From an uncultured Clostridia bacterium (GTDB taxonomy: Bacteria; Bacillota; Clostridia; Oscillospirales; UBA644), in NCBI GenBank assembly GCA_948443805.1, contig CAOJUB010000017.1, positions 1 through 39,925 of the forward strand: a stretch of DNA of 39,925 bases, in the 5' to 3' direction. The notes under the pieces were generated by a model. That model was given only the letters and a program-made list of their open reading frames with translations. It ran no database searches and was not told where the DNA came from. Of this stretch, positions 32,492 through 39,925 are shown one piece after another; positions within the stretch are counted from its first letter, which is position 1, and each line of letters starts with the position of its first letter. The position numbers and the translations under genes are program-made.

Positions 32492-33703
32492 ATGAATCTG
32501 ACTTTCAGGAGCGATCTGACAGCGGAGGAGCACGATCGGTTCGTGCTGTCCCTGCCTCATTATAATGTAACGCAAACGGCGGCGTGGCCGCAGATTAAAA
32601 CAGAATGGCAAAGTTTTTTCTGCGGCCTTTTTGACGGAGAAAAACAAGTCGGAGGCGCGCTGGTCCTTCTCCGGAAAATCATGCCGGCTATTCGGGTAAT
32701 GTATATCCCCCGCGGATTCCTCTGCGATTGGTCGTCTTCCGAGCAGGTATCTGCCTTTGCCGGGGGACTGAAAAAATTTGCGGCGGAAAAAAAAGCGTAT
32801 CTGGTTCGGATCGATCCGGAAATTGTGATCTCCGAAACGGCAAAAGGAGAGAAAAAAGAGATCCCCGAAGGAATGCAGAGAATGGAAAACCTGAAAAACG
32901 CCGGGTTTCTGCACAAGGGGTTTGCGATGGATTTTACCAGTTATACGCAGCCCCGCTTTAACGCGGAATATTTTCTTACGGAAGAGGACGGGCAGCCGAA
33001 AAGCGACGAAGTGATTCTTTCCGGGTTTGATAAAAAATTAAAAAAATTTATCGGACGTTACACGGCGGAAAGAGGCATTGCTTTCCGCGCCGCGCATGGG
33101 TCGGAAGCCGCCGATTTATTTCACCGGATTTCGGAACATACCGAACAGCGGCAGCATATTCTGCTGCGGGACGGCGGTTATTTTCGGCGGATGGCCGAGG
33201 CGTTCGGGGATAACTGCACTTTTTTCTTCGCGGAAATGAATCTGGACGCCTTTATGGCGTTTTGCCGGGAGAAAATTGAAAAGGAAAACGACGAACGGGC
33301 CAAAGAGGATCTGGCGCTGGCGGAAAGTTTGAGAAAAGAATCGGAAACCGCGGTTCTTTCTTCTCTTCTTGTTTTAGAGAGCCGGGACACGGCCTACCTG
33401 ATGTACAGCGGTTTTGACGACACGAAATTTTCCCGCTTCCGCACAACGAACCAGATTCGCTATGAGGCGATGCGGTATTATCGGGATAAAGGCCTGAAAA
33501 CTTTCAGTTTTATGGGCATACACGGGGATTTGTCAGGTTCGCTTTCCGATTTTAAAATGAAATTCAATCCCACGATTGTTGAGTTCGCCGGAGAGTTTGA
33601 ACTTCCGGTTAAACCGATCCGTTATCATTGGATGGACAAGGCTTTTCCGGTGATGAAAAATGCGTATATTAACCTGATGCTCCGGCTGAAAGGGAAAAAA
33701 TAA
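32492..33703 (+). CDS. FemAB-family aminoacyltransferase (peptidoglycan bridge)
   Basis: A 403-residue cytoplasmic enzyme with two GNAT-like subdomains and a charged helical arm. Family text includes [18 protein letters not shown] at the start, [14 protein letters not shown] near residue 71, then [10 protein letters not shown] and [21 protein letters not shown] coiled-coil-like insert ([20 protein letters not shown]) comes before [20 protein letters not shown] and [20 protein letters not shown]. FemAB proteins add amino acids from aminoacyl-tRNA to lipid-linked muropeptide; which amino acid cannot be read. Start ATG 32492 is five bases after AGGAGA (ATG 32489 is two bases closer). Confidence 0.9.
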   Translation: MNLTFRSDLTAEEHDRFVLSLPHYNVTQTAAWPQIKTEWQSFFCGLFDGEKQVGGALVLLRKIMPAIRVMYIPRGFLCDWSSSEQVSAFAGGLKKFAAEKKAYLVRIDPEIVISETAKGEKKEIPEGMQRMENLKNAGFLHKGFAMDFTSYTQPRFNAEYFLTEEDGQPKSDEVILSGFDKKLKKFIGRYTAERGIAFRAAHGSEAADLFHRISEHTEQRQHILLRDGGYFRRMAEAFGDNCTFFFAEMNLDAFMAFCREKIEKENDERAKEDLALAESLRKESETAVLSSLLVLESRDTAYLMYSGFDDTKFSRFRTTNQIRYEAMRYYRDKGLKTFSFMGIHGDLSGSLSDFKMKFNPTIVEFAGEFELPVKPIRYHWMDKAFPVMKNAYINLMLRLKGKK

Positions 33704-33736
33704 ACAGGCTTTTGTGTGAATTCTCCGGCGGTTTTC

Positions 33737-33765
33737 TTGACTTACGGAGGAAAACGTTATATAAT
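33737..33765 (+). promoter_or_regulatory. Sigma-A promoter of typA
   Basis: TTGACT at 33737-33742 and TATAAT at 33760-33765 with a 17-base spacer, 55 bases before the typA start. It marks a new transcription unit after the femAB-like gene. Confidence 0.82.
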
Positions 33766-33819
33766 AAAACGTAATGTGTAAATAGGAAGAAAGAAAAAAT
33801 CAGGGATCCGGAGAAAGGA

Positions 33820-35646
33820 ATGGAAAGAATGATTTGTGAAAAACTGAGGAATATCGCGATTATCGCGCACGTTGACCACGGAAAGACGACCCTTGTCGAT
33901 GAAATGCTCAAGCAGGGAGGCGTTTTCCGGGAAAACCAGGTTGTTTCCGACCGGGTAATGGATTCCAATGATTTGGAACGGGAAAGAGGCATCACCATTC
34001 TTGCAAAAAATACGGCGGTAAAATATGAAGATGTCAAGATCAATATCGTCGATACGCCCGGCCACGCGGATTTTGGCGGCGAGGTGGAGCGGATTCTGAA
34101 AATGGTGAACGGCGTTTTGCTTCTGGTAGACGCGTTTGAAGGGCCGATGCCGCAGACCCGGTTTGTTCTTCAGAAAGCCCTGGAAATGGGGCACCGGGTG
34201 ATTATTGTGGTCAATAAAATCGACCGTCCGGACGCGCGGCCGATGGAGGTCGTTGACGAGGTTCTGGAATTGCTGATGGATCTTGACGCGACCGACGAAC
34301 AGTTGGATTCTCCGGTTATTTTTGCTTCGGCAAGAAACGGCCTGGCTTCTTTGACGCCGGAAAACGGAACCGATCTGAAACCGCTTTTCGATGCGATTAT
34401 CAACTATATCCAACCGCCCGAAGGAGACGAGAGCGCGCCGCTGCAGATGTTGGTTTCTTCGATCGACTATAACGATTATGTAGGCCGGATCGCCGTGGGC
34501 CGGATTGAACGGGGAACCCTGAAACAGGGACAGGAAATTGTGCTTTCCGATTATCATAATAACCGCCAGCCGACCAAGGCAAAAGCGGTCAATATCTATC
34601 AGTTCGAGGGGCTTTCCAAGGTTCCGGTAACCGAAGCATCAGTCGGCGATATCGTTTGCGTTTCGGGAATTGAAGGCGTAACGATCGGCGATACGCTTTG
34701 CGCTGCCGACGCCATAGAACCGCTGCCGTTTGTTAAAATCTCCGAGCCGACGGTGGAAATGACGTTCATGGTCAATGACAGTCCTTTTGCCGGAAGGGAA
34801 GGAAAGTTCGTTACTTCCCGGAATATCCGGGACAGGCTCTATAAGGAATTGCTCAAAGACGTTTCCCTGCGCGTAGAAGATACCGATACAACCGAGGCTT
34901 TTAAGGTCAGCGGCCGGGGCGAAATGCACCTGACGATTCTGATTGAAACCATGCGCCGGGAGGGGTATGAGTTTCAGGTTTCTACGCCGAAAGTTCTTTT
35001 CCGGGAAATCGACGGCGTTCTGTGTGAACCGGTCGAGCGTCTGATTGTGGACGTTCCGGAGGAATCGATGGGGTCGGTCATGTCTCAGATGGGCGTCCGC
35101 AAAGGCGAGATGCAGCATATGGGAAAGGTCGGAAACCGGACGCGGCTGGAATTTCTTGTTCCGGCAAGAGGGCTTTTCGGATACCGGAATGAATTTCTTA
35201 CCGAGACGAAGGGCGAGGGCATCATGAACTCGATCTTCGACAGTTATCAGCCCTACAAAGGGGATATTCCTCGCCGGGCAAACGGTTCTCTGATTGCTTT
35301 TGAAACGGGCGAAGCCACTACATACGGGCTTTTTAATTCGCAGGATTCCGGCCCGATGTTTATCGATCCGGCAACGCCGGTTTACGCCGGTATGATCGTT
35401 GGCGAATCCCTTCGCAGCAATGATATCGTGGTAAATGTCTGCAAAAAGAAGCATATGACAGCAATCCGTTCTTCCGGGCATGACGATGCGCTTCGGTTGG
35501 TTCCTCCGAGAAAATTCAGCCTGGAACAGGCAATCGAATTTCTTGCCGAAGATGAAATTATGGAGGTCACGCCGCAGAGCATCCGTCTGCGGAAAACCGA
35601 GCTGGATCATTCGAAGCGGATGAAAAATTTAATGAGAAATAAATAA
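33820..35646 (+). CDS. typA: Ribosome-associated GTPase TypA/BipA
   Basis: A 608-residue translational GTPase of the EF-G group, bound to ribosomes and needed for cold, stress and 50S assembly functions. G1 is [15 protein letters not shown], the switch region holds [16 protein letters not shown]3 is [16 protein letters not shown] and G4 is [10 protein letters not shown]. The typical EF-G-like domain III/V parts and the BipA C-terminal domain ([37 protein letters not shown]) are complete, with normal length. Start: ATG 33820 is six bases after GGAG; ATG 33829, nine bases after AAAGGA, is an equally good alternative. Confidence 0.97.
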   Translation: MERMICEKLRNIAIIAHVDHGKTTLVDEMLKQGGVFRENQVVSDRVMDSNDLERERGITILAKNTAVKYEDVKINIVDTPGHADFGGEVERILKMVNGVLLLVDAFEGPMPQTRFVLQKALEMGHRVIIVVNKIDRPDARPMEVVDEVLELLMDLDATDEQLDSPVIFASARNGLASLTPENGTDLKPLFDAIINYIQPPEGDESAPLQMLVSSIDYNDYVGRIAVGRIERGTLKQGQEIVLSDYHNNRQPTKAKAVNIYQFEGLSKVPVTEASVGDIVCVSGIEGVTIGDTLCAADAIEPLPFVKISEPTVEMTFMVNDSPFAGREGKFVTSRNIRDRLYKELLKDVSLRVEDTDTTEAFKVSGRGEMHLTILIETMRREGYEFQVSTPKVLFREIDGVLCEPVERLIVDVPEESMGSVMSQMGVRKGEMQHMGKVGNRTRLEFLVPARGLFGYRNEFLTETKGEGIMNSIFDSYQPYKGDIPRRANGSLIAFETGEATTYGLFNSQDSGPMFIDPATPVYAGMIVGESLRSNDIVVNVCKKKHMTAIRSSGHDDALRLVPPRKFSLEQAIEFLAEDEIMEVTPQSIRLRKTELDHSKRMKNLMRNK

Positions 35647-35678
35647 AATTCAGGAAAACAGAATCCGGAGGTTCTTTT

Positions 35679-36458
35679 GTGGAAGATTTGAATGCTCTCC
35701 GTTCCCGGCTTGACGAGTTGGACCGAACCCTGATCGGCGTGTTCGAAGAACGCTGCCGGATCGCCGAAAAAGTCGGCCGTTACAAACTGGAAAACGGAAT
35801 GAAGGTGAAGGACGCGGCGCGGGAACAGGAAGTGATCGAAAAACGTCTTTCGTATCTTTCCGATCCGTCTTTTTTGCCGGAAACCGAGGACTTTTTGCAG
35901 GAGGTTCTTTTACAGAGCCGGCGGATTCAGCGCAAACTTCTTCGGGAAAACGAAGACGCGCCGAAAAACGGCAATTATTTCCTCGTCGGTCTTCCGGGAA
36001 GCGGAAAGACGTCGGTTGGCCGGGCTTTGGCCGGGGCGGAGGGAATGGCTTTTCTCGATACTGACGAATATATCGAAAAAAAGGAAAATCTTCCGGTCGG
36101 TGAGATTTTTTCGCGCAAAGGCGAAGCCTATTTCCGGAACGCGGAAACCGCTGCTCTGCGCGAGATTTCGGAAAATGAAAAAAATACCGTTGTCGCCACG
36201 GGCGGCGGCATTGTGGAACGGGCGGAAAACCGCCGGATACTCGGCGGTCTTCATGTGTTTTATCTCTATCGGCCGATTCGTAAAATTTTGCAGTGCCGGA
36301 TGGCTGACCGGCCTCTGTTAGCCGAAAATCCGCAGAAAATTTATGACCTGGACCGCAAACGCCGCGCGTTTTACCGGGAGGTCGCCGATTATAAAGTGCA
36401 CAATACCGAAAGTATTGCTTCCGCCGTTTCGCAGATTCGGAAATTTCTTGACGAATAA
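35679..36458 (+). CDS. Chorismate mutase-shikimate kinase fusion
   Basis: A 259-residue two-domain enzyme of aromatic amino acid synthesis. Residues 1-90 are an AroQ-type chorismate mutase helical domain (LNALRSRLDELDRTLIGVFE, RIAEKVGRYKLENGMKV, EQEVIEKR), converting chorismate to prephenate. Residues about 97-259 are a shikimate kinase: P-loop LVGLPGSGKTSVGRALA, shikimate site FLDTDEYIEK, GEAYFRNAETAALRE, ATGGGIVERAENRRIL and the lid RPLLAENPQKI. The start is a GTG seven bases after CCGGAGG. It follows typA and precedes nadA; the other aro genes are not in the window. Both domains have their key residues. Confidence 0.92.
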   Translation: MEDLNALRSRLDELDRTLIGVFEERCRIAEKVGRYKLENGMKVKDAAREQEVIEKRLSYLSDPSFLPETEDFLQEVLLQSRRIQRKLLRENEDAPKNGNYFLVGLPGSGKTSVGRALAGAEGMAFLDTDEYIEKKENLPVGEIFSRKGEAYFRNAETAALREISENEKNTVVATGGGIVERAENRRILGGLHVFYLYRPIRKILQCRMADRPLLAENPQKIYDLDRKRRAFYREVADYKVHNTESIASAVSQIRKFLDE

Positions 36459-36493
36459 TTTTATAAATGGAAAAGAAAGGCATAGACGAAACC

Positions 36494-37414
36494 ATGTTTA
36501 CAACCGCATCTCTTCAGGATGAAATACGAAAACTGAAAAAAGAAAACGATATTTGTATTTTGGCACATGCTTATCAGAGCCATGATATCTGGGAGGTCGC
36601 GGATTATGTGGGCGATTCTTACGGTCTGAGCCTTCAGGCGGCGAAAGCTTCGCAGAAAACCGTTCTGATGTGCGGCGTTCGGTTTATGGCAGAAACCGTG
36701 AAAATTCTGTCTCCGGAGAAAAAAGTGCTGCTTTCTCATCCGCTTGCCGGATGTCCGATGGCCGATCAGATGGATGTTGCGCTGATTCGGCAGCTGAGGG
36801 AACGCTATCCCGGCTATGCGGTGGCGGCGTATATTAATACCACATCTGAATTGAAAACTGTTTGCGATGTCTGCGTTACCTCTTCTTCCGCTGTACAGGT
36901 TCTCCGGAATCTGGAAAACAAAGATATTCTTTTTATTCCGGACTGCAATCTTGGCGCGTGGGTGGCAAAGCAGCTGCCGGAAAAAAATATCAAGCTGGTC
37001 AGCGGCGGCTGTCCGACGCATGTCCGGATGTCTTTGCGTGATGTGGAGCGGGCTCGTTCGATGTATCCGCAGGCAAAACTGCTGGTTCATCCGGAGTGCC
37101 TGCCGGAAGTAACGGCGCAGGCAGATTATGTCGGAAGTACGACCGGTATTATCGATTATGCGAAAAACAGTTCGGAAAAAGAATTTATTATCGGAACCGA
37201 AAATAGTATTGTGCAGCATTTACAGTTTTCCTGTCCGGAAAAACGTTTTTATGCTCTTTCAAAAGACTGCGTTTGTCATAACATGAAACTGACGACGCTG
37301 GCCGATGTATATCAGTGTGTGCGCGGCGTTGGCGGAGAAGAGATTGTCCTTTCCGAAGAGGTTATGAAAAAAGCCCGCCGCTGTATCGATACGATGCTGG
37401 CTCTGGGTGGTTAA
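36494..37414 (+). CDS. nadA: Quinolinate synthase NadA
   Basis: A 306-residue [4Fe-4S] enzyme that condenses iminoaspartate (from NadB) with dihydroxyacetone phosphate to quinolinate. Family hallmarks are ILAHAYQSHDIWEVADYVGD, GVRFMAETVKILSPEKKVL, PLAGCPMADQM, FIPDCNLGAWVAKQL, VHPECLPEV and STTGIIDY. The cluster cysteines are likely those in VLMCGVRF, HPECLPE and DCVCHNM. ATG 36494 fits the family N-terminus, with AGAAAGG 13 bases upstream; ATG 36467 has no site. It converges on nadC-nadB, from which it is separated by a terminator. Confidence 0.96.
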   Translation: MFTTASLQDEIRKLKKENDICILAHAYQSHDIWEVADYVGDSYGLSLQAAKASQKTVLMCGVRFMAETVKILSPEKKVLLSHPLAGCPMADQMDVALIRQLRERYPGYAVAAYINTTSELKTVCDVCVTSSSAVQVLRNLENKDILFIPDCNLGAWVAKQLPEKNIKLVSGGCPTHVRMSLRDVERARSMYPQAKLLVHPECLPEVTAQADYVGSTTGIIDYAKNSSEKEFIIGTENSIVQHLQFSCPEKRFYALSKDCVCHNMKLTTLADVYQCVRGVGGEEIVLSEEVMKKARRCIDTMLALGG

Positions 37415-37420
37415 TTGAAT

Positions 37421-37466
37421 ATCATAAAAAAGCTACCGGTTAACAAACCGGTAGCTTTTTTATGAT
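37421..37466. terminator. Bidirectional terminator between nadA and nadC
   Basis: A perfect 21-bp inverted repeat (37421-37441 and 37446-37466) with a four-base loop AACA. The stem core AGCTACCGGTT is flanked by A6 on one side and T6 on the other, so it can end transcripts from both directions. Confidence 0.96.
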
Positions 37467-37483
37467 GAACCATCTTTATTTCT

Positions 37484-38338
37484 TTAAACGGCATGCAGAT
37501 TTTTCAGTGACAGATCCAGAATCGGCGCCGAATGGGTCAGCGCGCCGCTTGAAATATAATCAACGCCCAGATCGGCAAGTTTTTCTATATTTTCTTTTGT
37601 CACATTCCCGGAGACTTCGATCTCTGCTCTTCCGGCGATATAATCAATCGCCTCTTTCATTTGTTCGTGCGTCATATTATCCAGCATAATAATATTCGCG
37701 CCGGCTTCCACCGCGTCTTTGACCATTTGGAGCGATTCCACTTCCACCTCAATTTTCCGGACAAACGGCGCGTAGTTCTTCGCCATCAAAACAGCTTCCT
37801 TTACGCCGCCGGCCGCACCAATATGGTTGTCTTTAAGCAGAACGCCGTCCGACAGATTATACCGGTGGTTTTTTCCGCCGCCGATCCGAACCGCGTATTT
37901 TTCAAAGATGCGGTTGTTCGGAGAGGTCTTTCTCGTATCCAGAAGCTGAATTTTCGTTCCTTTCAGAAGATCAGCCACCGAACGCGTATAGGTCGCTATG
38001 CCGCTCATTCGTTGCAGGTAATTCAGCGCGGTCCTTTCGCCGCAGAGAAGAACCCGGATATCGCCGCAGACCGTACCGATTTTTTCGCCCGCTTTTACCT
38101 GATCGCCATCGGCGGCAAAAAATTCAGCTTCACTTTCTTGATCCAAAAGCTGAAAAACCCGTTCAAAAATCTGCAGTCCGCAGATCACGCCGTCTTGCTT
38201 GCATATCAGTTCCGCTTTTCCTCTGCGGGCATTCGGCATGACGCTGTTGGTCGATACGTCTTCGCTCGAAATATCTTCTTTGAGCGCGTTCAGAATCAGA
38301 GGGTCCACATTCAGTTTCAGGGTAATCGGATCATACAT
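37484..38338 (-). CDS. nadC: Quinolinate phosphoribosyltransferase NadC
   Basis: A 284-residue cytoplasmic enzyme converting quinolinate and PRPP to nicotinate mononucleotide, CO2 and pyrophosphate. Key motifs are RTALNYLQRMSGIAT, LLDTRKTSPNNR, VRIGGGKNHRYNLSDGVLLK (substrate-binding arginines, lysine and histidine), IEVEVESLQ and IMLDNMTHEQM. The C-terminus DYISSGALTHSAPILDLSL is normal. Length fits the family (about 275-290). The start lies 15 bases after the nadB stop, and AAAGGAG sits inside the end of nadB. Confidence 0.97.
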   Translation of the reverse strand: MYDPITLKLNVDPLILNALKEDISSEDVSTNSVMPNARRGKAELICKQDGVICGLQIFERVFQLLDQESEAEFFAADGDQVKAGEKIGTVCGDIRVLLCGERTALNYLQRMSGIATYTRSVADLLKGTKIQLLDTRKTSPNNRIFEKYAVRIGGGKNHRYNLSDGVLLKDNHIGAAGGVKEAVLMAKNYAPFVRKIEVEVESLQMVKDAVEAGANIIMLDNMTHEQMKEAIDYIAGRAEIEVSGNVTKENIEKLADLGVDYISSGALTHSAPILDLSLKNLHAV

Positions 38339-38353
38339 AGGAAAAATTCTCCT

Positions 38354-39682
38354 TTAAACAAGATTGGTCAGAAAGGCCGATTTTTCTTCGGCCGTATTTT
38401 CTTTTTCCGCTTTTTCAATGGCCTTCAGTACGGCATTTTTCTCATGTTCCCTGAAGGCTTCATAGTTTTCATACGGAGATAACGGCAGATCGGCGGGGAG
38501 AGATTCTTTTTTAACGGTTTTCAGGTCTTTGGTCATGTCTTTGGCCGCCCGTCCGGCAAAAACCAGGCTTTCCAGCAGGGAATTGCTGGCCAGACGGTTT
38601 TTTCCGTGAACGCCGTTGCAGGCGGTTTCTCCTACCGCGTAAAGCCGGGACATGGAAGTCCTGCTTTGATGATTCACTTGAATTCCACCCATAAAATAAT
38701 GCTGCGAGGGAACGACTGGAATACATTCCTTTGTTACGTCATAGCCCATTTTTGAGCAATGGGCAACAATATTCGGGAAATGGCTGTTGAGTTCCTCCGG
38801 CGGTATGGTCCGCAGGTCTTCCCAGACAAAATCGGAACCGTCTTTTTTCATTTGCTCATAGATGGCCGCCGTCAGCTGGTCTCTGGGAAGCAGTTCGTTG
38901 ACGAAGCGTTTCATATCTTTTCCGTACAGTTTTGCTCCTTCACCCCGAACCGATTCGGAAATCAGAAAACTTCGGTCTTTGTTTCCCGGGGAATAAAAGG
39001 TCGTCGGATGAATTTGAATATAGTTGATATTTTTCAGCGCAATCCGATGCCGGATGGCGATGGCGAGCGCGTCGCCCGTCAGGTGGCGGAAATTGGTGGA
39101 ATGACGGAATAAGCCTCCGATACCTCCCGTGGCAAGCACCGTAAAAGAAGAAGAAACGGTCTGCAGGTCTCCTTCCGGATTCCGGATGACTGCGCCGAGA
39201 CAGGTGTTTCCCCGACTGATGATGTCCAGCAGTTCCGTATGCTCCAGTAATGTAATGTTCTGCCGTTTCTGAACCTGCGTCAGCAGTTTGCTGGTGATTT
39301 CCCGGCCGGTTACGTCTTTATGAAAAAGAATTCTTTTTTCCGAATGGCCGCCTTCTCTGGTATAGGCAAAGCTGCCGTCTTCTTCCCGCTGAAAATCCAC
39401 GCCGTAGGCTACCAGATCCCGCACAACATTCCGGGAAGAACGAATCATGAGTTCTACCGATGTTTTGTCGTTTTCATAATGCCCGGCGCGCAGCGTGTCT
39501 TCAAAATAGCAGCCGTAGTCCGATTCTGCTTTCAGCGTACACATTCCGCCCTGTGCAAGGAAAGAATCATTGCTTTCCCGGTCCGATTTTGTGAGAATCG
39601 TAATCTGCAGGGACGGCGGCAGGCAGAGAGCGCAATAAAGCCCGCTGCATCCGCTTCCGACAATTAAAATATCAGTTTCCAT
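38354..39682 (-). CDS. nadB: L-aspartate oxidase NadB
   Basis: A 442-residue FAD enzyme oxidising L-aspartate to iminoaspartate. The FAD-binding loop is ILIVGSGCSGLYCAL, residues 5-19. FLAQGGMCTLKAESDYG and TVLATGGIGGLFRHSTNFRH are typical of the succinate dehydrogenase/fumarate reductase flavoprotein family. HPTTFYSPGNKDRSFLISES and GVHGKNRLASNSLLESLVFA are NadB hallmarks. It ends soon after the FAD domain: the C-terminal helical domain of proteobacterial NadB (about 530 residues) is largely absent, as in other clostridial forms. With oxygen absent, fumarate is the likely electron acceptor. It is the first gene of the nadB-nadC operon. Confidence 0.96.
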   Translation of the reverse strand: METDILIVGSGCSGLYCALCLPPSLQITILTKSDRESNDSFLAQGGMCTLKAESDYGCYFEDTLRAGHYENDKTSVELMIRSSRNVVRDLVAYGVDFQREEDGSFAYTREGGHSEKRILFHKDVTGREITSKLLTQVQKRQNITLLEHTELLDIISRGNTCLGAVIRNPEGDLQTVSSSFTVLATGGIGGLFRHSTNFRHLTGDALAIAIRHRIALKNINYIQIHPTTFYSPGNKDRSFLISESVRGEGAKLYGKDMKRFVNELLPRDQLTAAIYEQMKKDGSDFVWEDLRTIPPEELNSHFPNIVAHCSKMGYDVTKECIPVVPSQHYFMGGIQVNHQSRTSMSRLYAVGETACNGVHGKNRLASNSLLESLVFAGRAAKDMTKDLKTVKKESLPADLPLSPYENYEAFREHEKNAVLKAIEKAEKENTAEEKSAFLTNLV

Positions 39683-39757
39683 AGAGGGATTCCTTCATCT
39701 CTTCATTTTCTGTCCGGCCGTTATTGAAGGCCTTTGCCTTTGTTTCCGCCGCTCAGT

Positions 39758-39925
39758 AGAGGTTTTATCCTTTGTTGTGACATGAGTTTAGCGCCAGAAA
39801 AACAACGCCGGCATTGCATGCCGTTCGGTCTTTTGACCGAAAGCTGTTTTTCCAGAAGAATAAAAACCGCAGAGGTTTTATCCTTTGTTGTGACATGAGT
39901 TTAGCGCCAGAAAAACAACGCCGGC
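39758..39925. repeat. 113-bp structured tandem repeat, second copy cut by the window end
   Basis: The 55-base sequence at 39758-39812 recurs exactly at 39871-39925, a period of 113 bases. The unit between the starts contains nested inverted repeats: CGGCAT-TGC-ATGCCG, TTCGGTC-TTTT-GACCGAA, an enclosing pair GAAAAACA/TGTTTTTC, and imperfect ends GGTTTTATCCTT against AAGAATAAAAACC. The whole unit could fold into a forked rod. It lies upstream of nadB. Further copies may follow outside the window. A dispersed repeat family or a structured RNA are both possible. Confidence 0.85.

Noticed and set aside
39758-39925. CRISPR array
   Set aside because: Repeat length (at least 55 bases), a symmetric spacer that belongs to the same 113-bp unit, and no cas genes do not fit CRISPR.

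Overview
The window looks like chromosomal DNA of an anaerobic, endospore-lineage Firmicute, most likely a gut or rumen Clostridium-type bacterium near Ruminococcaceae/Oscillospiraceae. The support is the sporulation pair yqfC-yqfD next to phoH-ybeY-dgkA-era-recO, a type I dockerin on a secreted protein, an oxygen-sensitive glycyl-radical enzyme with its activase, strong Shine-Dalgarno sites and sigma-A promoters with 17-base spacers. I see no rRNA, tRNA, CRISPR array, transposase or prophage gene.

Layout. (1) 1-10937, + strand: one tight gene run with a large extracellular solute-binding protein (5' end outside the window), two ABC permeases, a membrane-anchored NHL/beta-propeller protein, a Yip1-like membrane protein, a 927-residue DUF5696-type lipoprotein and a second pair of ABC permeases, closed by a strong terminator. 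There is no ATPase gene, so the ATPase is probably supplied from elsewhere. This is the best candidate for an under-described system: a polysaccharide or oligosaccharide capture and import machine with two permease pairs and three accessory envelope proteins. (2) 10938-17069, - strand: an A+T-rich accessory stretch with an isoprenylcysteine methyltransferase-like membrane enzyme, a maltose-acetyltransferase-like enzyme, a DUF4268 nuclease-fold protein, and a glycyl-radical enzyme with its radical-SAM activase. The last two are divergent from an AraC-type regulator interrupted by an in-frame amber codon. (3) 17856-23000: guaA, a small anchored protein with alternating cysteines, a secreted cysteine-peptidase-like/ricin-like/dockerin protein, and a divergent alpha/beta-hydrolase-fold protein lacking the usual nucleophile serine. 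(4) 23102-33703, + strand housekeeping run: yqfC, yqfD, phoH, ybeY, dgkA, era, recO, mutS2, holA, rnmV and a FemAB-type aminoacyltransferase. (5) 33737-37466: typA/bipA from its own promoter, a chorismate mutase-shikimate kinase fusion, and nadA. (6) 37484-39682, - strand: nadB-nadC facing nadA across a perfect 21-bp inverted repeat. (7) 39758-39925: a 113-bp, highly structured tandem repeat cut by the window end.

How the genes work together: block 1 is a sugar uptake locus. Block 2 contains an inducible anaerobic glycyl-radical pathway of unknown substrate. Blocks 4-6 are core functions (sporulation, 16S/5S rRNA maturation, recombination, replication, cell wall, stress GTPase, aromatic and NAD biosynthesis). 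All calls rest on reading the sequence and on recalled family features; no database search was run.
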